9,455 bases of DNA from a bacterium (GCA_021802305.1 JAKAAD010000036.1:1-9455), one strand, 5' to 3'; positions 1 to 5,970 are shown, counted from the first letter of the stretch. The notes: generated by a model not told the origin, from the sequence alone. Made by a program: numbers and translations.

Positions 1-32
1 ATAGGGGGGGTGGGTCCTGCGGGGGTTACCAT
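1..32 (-). CDS. Possible 5' end of a divergent gene, cut by the window edge
   Basis: On the minus strand an ATG at 32-30 is preceded by a GAGGAGA Shine-Dalgarno-like sequence (plus-strand TCTCCTC, 42-48) about ten bases upstream. It opens a frame reading MVTPAGPTPP that is still open at the edge. Ten codons cannot be assigned to any family. The proline run comes from the C-tract opposite the G-tract at 4-14. If real, the gene is divergent from recX and the two would share the region 33-94. The ribosome binding site is the only real support; the frame could equally be chance. Confidence 0.25.
   Translation of the reverse strand, partial: MVTPAGPTPP
4..25 (+). other. G-tract, potential G-quadruplex motif
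   Basis: The plus strand carries G7, T, G3, six bases, then G5. This fits four runs of three or more G with short loops (1, 1 and 6), the textbook G-quadruplex pattern. It is out of character with the AT-rich surroundings. Folding and any role are inference. Confidence 0.35.
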
Positions 33-94
33 ATGGTTAATCTCTCCTCATTTATTAGGATAAATGGTATGCCCTTTTTGAGGCAAATGCGCAT

Positions 95-655
95 ATGGTA
101 GAGATCGTCGTTCCCAAGATCCAATCGAAATGGATAGCGCTCTTCATCGATGGGATTTTTTGGAAAAAGGTTAATAAACAATTGTTTATCAGGCATTTAG
201 GCAGTCCTCTCATGCGGCAAGAATTTGCAGCCATTGAAGAAAAAGTGGCAAAAGAAACATCTATTCAGCTTCTCGCCAAGCGCTCTTATCTTTCCTCCAT
301 GTTAGAGAGAAAATTGAAGTCCAAAGGCTTGGGAGAGCAAGCAATCCGTCAAGCGATCGCCTTTTGCCAAGAAAAAGGGTACCTCAATGACTTTGCGGAG
401 AGTAAACGGCTCATAGAAAGAGAAGAAAGAAAAGGAAGGGGCGCAAAAGCAATTGCATTTGCTTTGCAGCAACGAGGGATGGTAGTGTCATATCAAATGA
501 TGAGCGAATTGGAAAGGCGTGAAATCAACGCATTGAAAGAGTGGCAGCAAAAGTATTCAAAAAAATTGGCATCGCTTTCTTCACAGAAAAAAATCACCTT
601 TTTGCTTCGCAGGGGGTACGCAATGGAGACGATTCTGCAATTGCAGAATAGTTGA
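95..655 (+). CDS. recX: RecX family regulatory protein
   Basis: RecX proteins bind RecA filaments and modulate (mostly inhibit) recombination and SOS activity in the cytoplasm. The 186-residue product shows the family's three-helix repeats at about residues 55-130: a repeat beginning LLAKRSY and ending LKSKGLGEQAI, then FCQEKGYLND, then the basic RKGRGAKAIAFALQQRGM. Another helical repeat follows, with a C-terminal KKITFLLRRGY segment. About 50 N-terminal residues precede the first repeat, making it longer than E. coli RecX (about 166). ATG 95 is the first ATG after an in-frame stop at 56-58. GAGG at 80-83 is a somewhat distant ribosome binding site (11-base spacing). recA is not adjacent. 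hemA follows on the same strand after a 223-base structured gap. Family assignment is confident; the activity on RecA is inferred from the family. Confidence 0.85.
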   Translation: MVEIVVPKIQSKWIALFIDGIFWKKVNKQLFIRHLGSPLMRQEFAAIEEKVAKETSIQLLAKRSYLSSMLERKLKSKGLGEQAIRQAIAFCQEKGYLNDFAESKRLIEREERKGRGAKAIAFALQQRGMVVSYQMMSELERREINALKEWQQKYSKKLASLSSQKKITFLLRRGYAMETILQLQNS

Positions 656-660
656 GTAGG

Positions 661-693
661 AATCACTTGTTGGCATATTTTTAGCATGTGATT
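661..693. other. Hairpin just after recX
   Basis: AATCACTTG (661-669) pairs with CATGTGATT (685-693) with one T-T mismatch and a 15-base loop. It starts six bases after the recX stop. There is no T-run after the stem, so it is not a standard intrinsic terminator; it may protect the recX mRNA end or have no role. Confidence 0.35.
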
Positions 694-718
694 ACTCTGC
701 TAGCCAAGCGACAATATG

Positions 719-832
719 TGCTGGCGAAGCGAAGCAAAATCGAAAAGAGCAAAGCCGTCCGATCTGATCGAGACGCACCATTGCCTCTCGGCAACGGTGC
801 GACGAGGGGGTCGGTTTTGCAAAGCCGCAGCA
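719..832. repeat. Long nested inverted repeat / structured element between recX and hemA
   Basis: Three nested stems can be read directly. The innermost pairs 774-785 (CGCACCATTGCC) with 790-801 (GGCAACGGTGCG) around a TCTC loop, with one mismatch. Outside it, GCAAAATCGA (734-743) pairs with TCGGTTTTGC (811-820), complete if one G-U pair is allowed. Outermost, TGCT plus GGC (719-725) pairs with GCC plus AGCA (824-832) with a two-base bulge. About 30 bases on the left (744-773) and nine on the right (802-810) are unpaired by this scheme. The segment is more GC-rich than its flanks. It could be a leader RNA of hemA, a dispersed palindromic repeat that inserted between the genes, or both. Overlapping reading frames on both strands are judged to be by-products of the palindrome. 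No known riboswitch consensus was recognised. Confidence 0.6.
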
Positions 833-866
833 AGCAGATGGTCACCTGTTTGACTAGCGAAGTAAT

Positions 867-873
867 AAGGAGG
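867..873 (+). promoter_or_regulatory. Ribosome binding site that fixes the GTG start of hemA
   Basis: AAGGAGG lies five bases before GTG 879. An ATG at 877 is out of the hemA frame and reaches a stop by 930, so GTG 879 is the start. Confidence 0.85.
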
Positions 874-878
874 TTCAT

Positions 879-1934
879 GTGCTCGTTGGGGTATTGGGTA
901 TCAATCATAAATCAGGACCTTTTGGGTTGAGGGAAAGTCTTGCAAGGACAACGGCGCGTCAATTATCTGGTGCGTCATCATTTGCAGAAAAAATTTCTCT
1001 CGTTGTTCTCAATACCTGTGGTCGGACGGAATTCTATTTTAGTTCTGACAACCTTGTAGAAGCACATAGCATGTTAATTCACATGCTGGAGCAAGAGTTA
1101 GATGAGCCTTTTGAGCATGCGCTGTACACCTATTTTGGTGCGGAGTGTTTTTCTCATCTTGCAAAAGTTGCTGCCGGCCTAGACAGCACCATCCTCTTTG
1201 AGACAGAAATCCAAAGACAAGTCAAGACAGCCTATAGTTCTGCGGCAACGCAATTGTCTCTTCGTCCGGAGATCCATTTTCTCTTTCAGAAATCTCTTAA
1301 GTTAAGTAAAGAAATGCGCAGACAATTGCCATCTCCCGTAAAGACTTTTCCATCCATTATCAAAGAGGTCGTTGGATATCTTTTGGGTTCTTGGAAAAAT
1401 CTACGCGTGCTCTTTGTTGGAAACTCAGAAATCAATCGCCAAGTGATCGCAAAACTACAGCAAAGAAACGAAGCGATTCTGACTCTGTGCACGAGATCTC
1501 CACATGCAGTGGAAGATCGTTCGATGGATGTACAACCCTGGTCTCAATTAGCAATGTGGCCAAACTATGATGTTGTCATCGCAGGCACAAACAATGCATC
1601 CTACTTGATTAAGCCGGTCAAGCAAAAGATATGCACAAAAGTGCTCATCGATTTGGGGGTTCCGCGCAACGTCGATCCATGCTTGGCAAAGCACCCCCAT
1701 CTTACCTTTTTCCATGTCGAGCAGTTGAGTGCGCTTTTGAAACAAAAAGCGGATGAGCACAAGATACATGTAAAAAGAGCTGAGCAGAAAATCGGAGAAA
1801 GAGTTGCGCAATATATACAAATGAGTACAAAATTTGCGAATTCGGCAAGGAGACGCCAAGCATTTGAACCAAGCGAAGCCGGCGTCGAAGTAGCGCAACT
1901 AGACACGAGTGCTCTGGTAAATGAATGGAGTTAA
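879..1934 (+). CDS. hemA: Glutamyl-tRNA reductase
   Basis: HemA reduces glutamyl-tRNA(Glu) with NADPH to glutamate-1-semialdehyde, the first committed step of C5 tetrapyrrole (heme) synthesis. The 351-residue protein has the N-terminal GINHKSGPFGLRE motif (residues 7-19), the catalytic cysteine in LNTCGRTEFY (Cys47) and the HLAKVAAGLDS segment (93-103) with ETEIQRQVKTAY after it. A Rossmann region begins at about residue 176 (RVLFVGNSEINRQVI), where the usual GxGxxG glycines are not all kept. The length and the ETEIQ variant resemble chlamydial HemA, which is shorter than the 400+ residue enzymes and has a reduced C-terminal dimerisation domain. The TC-G-RTE sequence replaces the usual TCNRTE. 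It starts at GTG behind AAGGAGG. The upstream hairpin element may form its leader. Identification is secure; the effect of the divergent positions is unknown. Confidence 0.93.
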   Translation: MLVGVLGINHKSGPFGLRESLARTTARQLSGASSFAEKISLVVLNTCGRTEFYFSSDNLVEAHSMLIHMLEQELDEPFEHALYTYFGAECFSHLAKVAAGLDSTILFETEIQRQVKTAYSSAATQLSLRPEIHFLFQKSLKLSKEMRRQLPSPVKTFPSIIKEVVGYLLGSWKNLRVLFVGNSEINRQVIAKLQQRNEAILTLCTRSPHAVEDRSMDVQPWSQLAMWPNYDVVIAGTNNASYLIKPVKQKICTKVLIDLGVPRNVDPCLAKHPHLTFFHVEQLSALLKQKADEHKIHVKRAEQKIGERVAQYIQMSTKFANSARRRQAFEPSEAGVEVAQLDTSALVNEWS

Positions 1935-2128
1935 ATTACGACAACTCCCTTCACAAACACCCCTGCGACATTTGAGAACGCAAGCGTTCAATGGCATCGC
2001 TGATCCCCTAGCCCCTTCAGGAAATCATCCTTGATGATGCAACGAATAGGGAGAATGTGAGTCGCAAAAAAAATGGCTGGGAGTTTTGGAACAATATCTC
2101 AACGAAATTTTTGCATATTTCAGGATAG
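1921..2128 (+). pseudogene. Doubtful decayed reading frame after hemA
   Basis: ATG 1921 overlaps the last 14 bases of hemA and opens a 37-codon frame (MNGVKLRQLPSQTP...) ending at TGA 2032-2034. A shift in frame near 2010-2020 would extend it through LQEIILDDATNRENV and NGWEFWNNIS to TAG 2126-2128, giving about 69 residues. The second part looks helix-forming and protein-like, which suggests a small gene translated in overlap with hemA and later broken. No family is recognised and there is no clear ribosome binding site, so this may be chance. The rest of the 1935-2252 gap holds short inverted repeats (GAACGC/GCGTTC at 1976-1989; ATCATC/GATGAT at 2024-2038) and nothing else I can support. Confidence 0.2.
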
Positions 2129-2210
2129 CTTATTTCTCATGTGGAGCAACTTGAAATGGTTACTATACTAGATAAGACAATCATCCTAATCTTAGAAAAC
2201 AAGTTGTGCG

Positions 2211-2245
2211 ATGCGGAAGAGTTCACATGCTGTAGCTGTCCGCAT
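2211..2245 (-). terminator. Possible terminator of the small membrane-type gene
   Basis: ATGCGGA (2211-2217) and TCCGCAT (2239-2245) form a 7-bp stem with a 21-base loop, about eight bases after the stop of the minus-strand gene at 2253. On the minus strand only a short T-rich stretch (TTGTTTTC) follows, some distance away, so it is a weak candidate. Confidence 0.25.
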
Positions 2246-2252
2246 ATCTGTT

Positions 2253-2630
2253 TTAGACAACCTTCCATTTCATGGACCCCAAAACTAAGGGAGAAAACGC
2301 AGAAAGGAAACGATTGATCATCGCAAAACTTCCCATGCGTTTTGCAAATGCTCCTATCACGAGCGCACTACCACCCCATTTCACAAGCTCATGAAAATAG
2401 ATAGTAATTCGATCTTTCAAAGATGGCAGCACACCCCCGTCTGCAGGATTACGATGATAGAAATACAAGAATATTTTAAAGGAATGGTTCCTATTCCACC
2501 ATTTTGTAACCTCCCAACAGGAATACTCTGCTACTTTCGTCAATGCTTTTGCACTTGTGTATGCGGCACCCACCCCTAATGTACATCGAATTGCAACATG
2601 CATCATTGCTTTTGTTGTTTCTAAACTCAT
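2253..2630 (-). CDS. Hypothetical small, probably membrane-associated protein
   Basis: The 125-residue product is not recognised. It has a moderately hydrophobic N-terminal stretch at about residues 9-32 (MMHVAIRCTLGVGAAYTSAK), an aromatic, basic middle part (WEVTKWWNRNHSFKIFLYFYHRN, residues about 39-61) and a second hydrophobic region at about 85-119 (WGGSALVIGAFAKRM, then FSPLVLGSM). This suggests one or two membrane segments or a hairpin in the membrane; there is no cleavable signal peptide with a clear cleavage site. The ATG is preceded by AAGAGGAG at about 11 bases, and a promoter candidate lies 80-110 bases upstream, both supporting a real gene. It follows the asnS operon on the same strand but is separated from it by a terminator, so it is probably transcribed alone. 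Confidence 0.55.
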   Translation of the reverse strand: MSLETTKAMMHVAIRCTLGVGAAYTSAKALTKVAEYSCWEVTKWWNRNHSFKIFLYFYHRNPADGGVLPSLKDRITIYFHELVKWGGSALVIGAFAKRMGSFAMINRFLSAFSPLVLGSMKWKVV

Positions 2631-2691
2631 AAAAATCTACACTCCTCTTAGCGCGTATCGTCTGCTCGATGTTTAATGGTTCATGAAAAGG

Positions 2692-2737
2692 GCAAACGCT
2701 TAGTAGCTAATTTAGCAAACGCGTACAAAATATGCAA
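2692..2737 (-). promoter_or_regulatory. Candidate promoter of the small membrane-type gene, with repeats
   Basis: On the minus strand TTGCAT (2737-2732) and TAAATT (2714-2709) are separated by 17 bases, a moderate sigma-70-type match. The -10 lies inside a palindrome (GCTAATTTAGC, 2706-2716), and GCAAACGC occurs twice (2692-2699, 2715-2722) around it. These repeats could be an operator; that is inference. Confidence 0.3.
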
Positions 2738-2768
2738 GAAAAAATGATTTATAGCAATAGCTGTGTTG

Positions 2769-2814
2769 AAAAAATCTCTTGATCAGGCTTGAGGAAAATC
2801 TCCTAAAATCAAGA
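2769..2814 (-). terminator. Intrinsic terminator of the rpsD-nfo-asnS operon
   Basis: On the minus strand TCTTGAT (2814-2808) pairs with ATCAAGA (2783-2777), with an inner AGGA/TCCT pairing (2804-2801 with 2795-2792), followed after GA by six T (2774-2769). It begins 14 bases past the asnS stop. The stem is AT-rich, but position and T-run fit a Rho-independent terminator. Confidence 0.65.
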
Positions 2815-2828
2815 AACTTCTTATTATT

Positions 2829-4217
2829 TCAAAAATCGGCATGTCCTGGAAAGCGCGGAAACGGAATGGTGTCGCGAATGTTTTCCAACCCTGTTGCAAG
2901 GAGCACGAGGCGCTCAAAGCCTACTCCGAACCCTGCATGAGGAACTGTGCCATATTGACGAAGTTGTAAGTACCACCAATATTCTTCAGGACGCAGGTTA
3001 AAGAGTTCCATTTTTTGTTTGAGCTGATCTAGGCGTTCTTCCCTTTGACTCCCCCCGATGATTTCGCCAATTTTAGGAACGAGAACATCCATGGCAGCAA
3101 CGGTTTTCCCATCGTCATTTGTGCGCATATAAAAAGCTTTAATGCGTTCAGGATAGTCAGTGACAATGACGGGCTGTTTGCAATGCTCTTCAGCGAGATA
3201 GCGCTCATGTTCCGATTGCAGGTTTTCTCCCCATTGGACAGAACATTCAAAAGAACGGCCCGATCGCTGCAGGATGTGAATCGCTTCCGTATAGGACAGG
3301 CGTGCAAAGGGTGTTTCGATGAGCTGTTGCAGGCGCTTGGAAAGGCCTTTTTCGATGAATGCGTCAAAAAAATCAATCTCTTTAGGGCAATATTGACAGA
3401 CGTAGGCAAGAACAAACTTCAAATAGCTTTCCGCACATTCCATGTCATCTTGAAGATCGGCGAAGGCTAGTTCTGGCTCTATCATCCAAAATTCGGATAA
3501 GTGGCGCGATGTATGGGAGTTTTCTGCACGGAATGTGGGACCAAAGGTGTACACATCGCCGAGCGCACACGCAAGCGTTTCCGCATTGAGTTGTCCTGAA
3601 ACAGTGAGATAAGCAGGTTTTCCAAAGAAGTCGCGCGAAAAATCGACGCTATTATCTGAATGGCGAGGGGGATTCGCAACATCGAGCGTGGTGACGAGAA
3701 ATTGTTCTCCTCCTCCTTCGCAATCAGAAGCAGTGATAATGGGCGTTTGCACATAGAAAAAACCTCGCTCTTGGAAAAAACGGTGCGTTGCCATGGAAAG
3801 AGCGTTGCGCACGCGAAGCATAGCTCCTTGTGTATTTGTGCGTGGTCGAAGATGGGCAATAGTACGCAAAAATTCAAAAGAATGTCTTTTTTTTTGCAGG
3901 GGATAGTCTTCTGCCAAGCAAGTTCCGAAGAGTGTAAGAGAAGCTGCCTTGAGTTCCCAAGATTGCCTTTTCCCTGGGCTTTTAACGAGCGTTCCAGTGA
4001 TAGAGAGCGCAGTACCGGTCGAGAGGGCGTTTAGATGTTCTTCATACTGAGGAAGAGTATGATCCAAGAGGACTTGAAGATGTGTCAACGTGGAGCCGTC
4101 GCTAAGTTCTAGAAAGGCAAAGTTTTTTTGCGCACGGAGGGTGCGTACCCAACCCGCAACGGTGAGCTCTTGATCGATGTGTTTTTCTGTGATTTGGGCT
4201 ATTTTTGTGCGATTCAT
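2829..4217 (-). CDS. asnS: Asparaginyl-tRNA synthetase
   Basis: AsnRS joins asparagine to tRNA-Asn with ATP in the cytoplasm. The product closely follows E. coli AsnS in length (462 against 466 residues) and sequence. It has an N-terminal OB-fold anticodon-binding domain (LTVAGWVRTLRAQKNFAFLE near residue 20), the class II core from about residue 112 (RHSFEFLRTIAHLRPRTN), TPIITASDCEGGGE, motif 2 as FRAENSHTSRHLSEFW from residue 229, SEHERYLAEEHCKQPV, IGEIIGGSQREERLD, and motif 3 GFGVGFERL from about residue 429. An ATG at 4253 also opens the frame. ATG 4217 is preferred because it overlaps the nfo stop as ATGA, has AAGG about eight bases upstream, and matches the normal N-terminus. It is probably translationally coupled to nfo as the last gene of the rpsD operon. 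From memory, Chlamydiaceae lack this enzyme and make Asn-tRNA by GatCAB amidation. Confidence 0.96.
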   Translation of the reverse strand: MNRTKIAQITEKHIDQELTVAGWVRTLRAQKNFAFLELSDGSTLTHLQVLLDHTLPQYEEHLNALSTGTALSITGTLVKSPGKRQSWELKAASLTLFGTCLAEDYPLQKKRHSFEFLRTIAHLRPRTNTQGAMLRVRNALSMATHRFFQERGFFYVQTPIITASDCEGGGEQFLVTTLDVANPPRHSDNSVDFSRDFFGKPAYLTVSGQLNAETLACALGDVYTFGPTFRAENSHTSRHLSEFWMIEPELAFADLQDDMECAESYLKFVLAYVCQYCPKEIDFFDAFIEKGLSKRLQQLIETPFARLSYTEAIHILQRSGRSFECSVQWGENLQSEHERYLAEEHCKQPVIVTDYPERIKAFYMRTNDDGKTVAAMDVLVPKIGEIIGGSQREERLDQLKQKMELFNLRPEEYWWYLQLRQYGTVPHAGFGVGFERLVLLATGLENIRDTIPFPRFPGHADF

Positions 4218-5077
4218 CCAAACGACCTTAGCAGAGCTATTTCTTTTTTCCAAACAGGCGGTCCCTCTGGAGTTTCCAAATATTTGGGAATTTCACGAAG
4301 TTTTGGGTGGCTCATTACGAAGCGAAAGCATTCTAGGCCAATAGCGCCTTTGCCAAGGCTTGCATGACGATCTTTGTGTGAACCGAGGGGGTGGACGGAA
4401 TCATTTACATGAAACGCGTAGAGATGTTTGAGGCCAATGATGCGATCAAATTCTTCCAAGGTAGCTTCCCATGCTTTTTGGGTACGAATGTCATAGCCTG
4501 CTGCAAAGATATGGCAAGTATCGATGCATACGCCAATGGGTATTTTTTGGTGCACGCGATTGATGATATAGGAGAGATGTTCAAAACAATCTCCTACATT
4601 TGAGCCTTGTCCGGCTGTTGTTTCAAGAAGCAGGCGAGTATGCCCCTGGTTGGTGACTTTTTCTAAAGAAAGAAGGCTTTTCGCAATGCGCTCTACACAC
4701 GCTTCTTCCGAATCTGTCAAAGCGGAGCCTGGATGAAAATTCAAGAAGGTAAGATCTAATTGATGGCAGCGCTCGAGTTCTTCTCGAAAGGCCTTTTGAC
4801 TTTTATGTAGATTGTCATGATCGGGAGAGCCAAGATTCATCAGATAACTGCTATGGCTCATGATTTTTTTGAGACCAGTCTCTTTCAAGGTTTTGTGAAA
4901 AAGCTCTACTTCTTCAGCGTTAATCGTGCGGCCATGCCATTGTCGTTGATTGCTCGTAAAGAGCTGCGCAGTAGTTGCTCCGATCTCAAAGGCTGCAAGG
5001 AGTGCACGATGAGCCCCTCCTTGCGCAGAGGTATGCGCGCCGATGAGGAGATCTTCCGCAGCAGGGAGTTTTGCCAT
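4214..5077 (-). CDS. nfo: Endonuclease IV (AP endonuclease)
   Basis: Nfo cuts the backbone 5' of abasic sites in base-excision repair, using three zinc ions. The 287-residue protein matches the usual length of about 285. All nine metal ligands of the E. coli enzyme have counterparts: His75 (in HSSYLMNL), His115 (NFHPGS), Glu152 (LETTAGQGSN), Asp186 and His189 (CIDTCHIFAAGYD), His223 (FHVNDS), Asp236 and His238 (DRHASLGKG) and Glu268 (YLETPEG). The N-terminal LLIGAHTSAQGG is typical. It lies 66 bases after rpsD in the same operon and overlaps asnS by four bases. There is no strong Shine-Dalgarno before ATG 5077, so it may depend on translation of rpsD or start weakly. The rpsD-nfo order is the one I recall from Chlamydia. 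Confidence 0.96.
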   Translation of the reverse strand: MAKLPAAEDLLIGAHTSAQGGAHRALLAAFEIGATTAQLFTSNQRQWHGRTINAEEVELFHKTLKETGLKKIMSHSSYLMNLGSPDHDNLHKSQKAFREELERCHQLDLTFLNFHPGSALTDSEEACVERIAKSLLSLEKVTNQGHTRLLLETTAGQGSNVGDCFEHLSYIINRVHQKIPIGVCIDTCHIFAAGYDIRTQKAWEATLEEFDRIIGLKHLYAFHVNDSVHPLGSHKDRHASLGKGAIGLECFRFVMSHPKLREIPKYLETPEGPPVWKKEIALLRSFG

Positions 5078-5101
5078 ACAAATCTACACCAATCCGAGGG
5101 C

Positions 5102-5117
5102 TTTGACACTAGTCAAA
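5102..5117. other. Hairpin between rpsD and nfo
   Basis: TTTGAC (5102-5107) and GTCAAA (5112-5117) pair around a four-base loop in the 66-base gap between the rpsD stop and the nfo start. There is no T-run after the stem on the minus strand. It could set differential mRNA stability between an abundant ribosomal gene and a repair gene. Confidence 0.35.
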
Positions 5118-5143
5118 AATATTCGAACGTACGCAACGAGACA

Positions 5144-5764
5144 CTAGCTCGTGAAAGCAATAAATTCACACACGGTAGGAACGTGAATGGGCTGCAGAAA
5201 GGGAACTTGATCGATTTCAGGAGAGACGAGGAGCTGCCCGGAGAATTTTTCAGGATCGTTAGAGAGGTATTCCGGTAGAGAGACATTGGGGTTTTGAAGC
5301 GTTTCTTTAATGAAGGGAATCGTTTGCGATTTTGGCTTGATCGAGATCACCATTCCAGGTCTTACAAAAAAAGAACGACGATCGACTTTTTTCCCATTGA
5401 CGAGGACATGTCCATGGGAAACGAGTTGTTGTGCAGCAAAGATCGTAGGTGCAAATTTTAGCCGATAGACGAGTGTATCCAAACGGCATTCGAGTCTTTC
5501 AATAAATTTTTGAGACGTGTTTCCTAAAGAGCGAGAGGCTTCCCGGTAGTAGCGAACGAGCTTCTTTTTGGGAAGCATTCCGTAAGCAGCTTTCAACTTT
5601 TGTTGCTCTGCAAGCTGTGTACCGTAGTCCGATTTCTTTTTCCTTTTTGCACCGTGCATACCGGGCGGATTCGGTTTATGCAGTAGGGGATTGCGTCGCT
5701 TACCAAAGATGTTCGCGCCTAAGCGTCGTGCAATGCGGTTCTTCGGACCAATATAACGGACCAT
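5144..5764 (-). CDS. rpsD: 30S ribosomal protein S4
   Basis: S4 binds 16S rRNA early in 30S assembly. The 206-residue product begins MVRYIGPKNRIARRLGANIF and continues NPLLHKPNPPGMHGAKRKKK, close to chlamydial RpsD (about 209 residues). The C-terminal S4 RNA-binding domain is at about residues 90-150 (RLECRLDTLVYRL, AAQQLVSHGHVLVNGKKVDRR). The tail VSPEIDQVPFLQPIHVPTVCEF also follows the chlamydial pattern. The N-terminal zinc-binding cysteines of some S4 proteins are absent. An upstream ATG at 5788 would add eight residues, but AAAGGAGA at 5776-5769 is placed for ATG 5764, and that start gives the normal N-terminus. It is first gene of the minus-strand operon. Here it lies outside the usual alpha operon with rpoA, as in Chlamydia. 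Confidence 0.97.
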   Translation of the reverse strand: MVRYIGPKNRIARRLGANIFGKRRNPLLHKPNPPGMHGAKRKKKSDYGTQLAEQQKLKAAYGMLPKKKLVRYYREASRSLGNTSQKFIERLECRLDTLVYRLKFAPTIFAAQQLVSHGHVLVNGKKVDRRSFFVRPGMVISIKPKSQTIPFIKETLQNPNVSLPEYLSNDPEKFSGQLLVSPEIDQVPFLQPIHVPTVCEFIAFTS

Positions 5765-5786
5765 GAGTTCTCCTTTAAAAGATAGC

Positions 5787-5815
5787 ACGATATCACAGAA
5801 CTCTTTTTTCTACAA
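5787..5815 (-). promoter_or_regulatory. rpsD: Candidate promoter of the rpsD-nfo-asnS operon
   Basis: On the minus strand TTGTAG (5815-5810) and TATCGT (5792-5787) are separated by 17 bases. Transcription would start near 5780, just upstream of the rpsD ribosome binding site. Each box matches consensus only partly. CGATATCA overlaps the -10 (5788-5795) and recurs at 5832-5839. Confidence 0.3.
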
Positions 5816-5927
5816 CGAAAGTTCATGATGGCGATATCAGCATGTTGCTATGGTCCCGAAACCAAAAATTGACAGAAGCTTAGCTATGGAAGAGGTCTAA
5901 TAACTTAATTTTTGAATAGGAAATCCA

Positions 5928-5956
5928 TTGACAGGCTACTGAGGAATGATCATGAT
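5928..5956 (+). promoter_or_regulatory. trhO: Candidate promoter of trhO
   Basis: A perfect TTGACA (5928-5933) is followed after 17 bases by CATGAT (5951-5956; four of six matches). Transcription would begin near 5963, leaving a leader of only about eight A-rich bases before ATG 5971. A second perfect TTGACA at 5869-5874 has no well-spaced -10 (the nearest, TCTAAT at 5896, is 21 bases away). Confidence 0.4.
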
Positions 5957-5970
5957 AGCCTAACAAAAAA

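Noticed and set aside
681..930. Overlapping reading frames on both strands between recX and hemA
   Set aside because: They are explained by the palindrome, have no ribosome binding sites of their own (the ATG at 877 belongs to a frame that ends at 930), and match no family.
3045..4034. Several plus- and minus-strand frames of 120-140 codons inside asnS
   Set aside because: They are shadows of the strongly conserved AsnRS reading frame and have no recognisable motifs.
4217..4253. Upstream ATG 4253 for asnS, adding 12 residues
   Set aside because: ATG 4217 overlaps the nfo stop as ATGA, has a Shine-Dalgarno and gives the normal AsnRS N-terminus.
5764..5788. Upstream ATG 5788 for rpsD, adding eight residues
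   Set aside because: The AAAGGAGA site lies inside that extension and is correctly spaced only for ATG 5764; the standard S4 start follows it.
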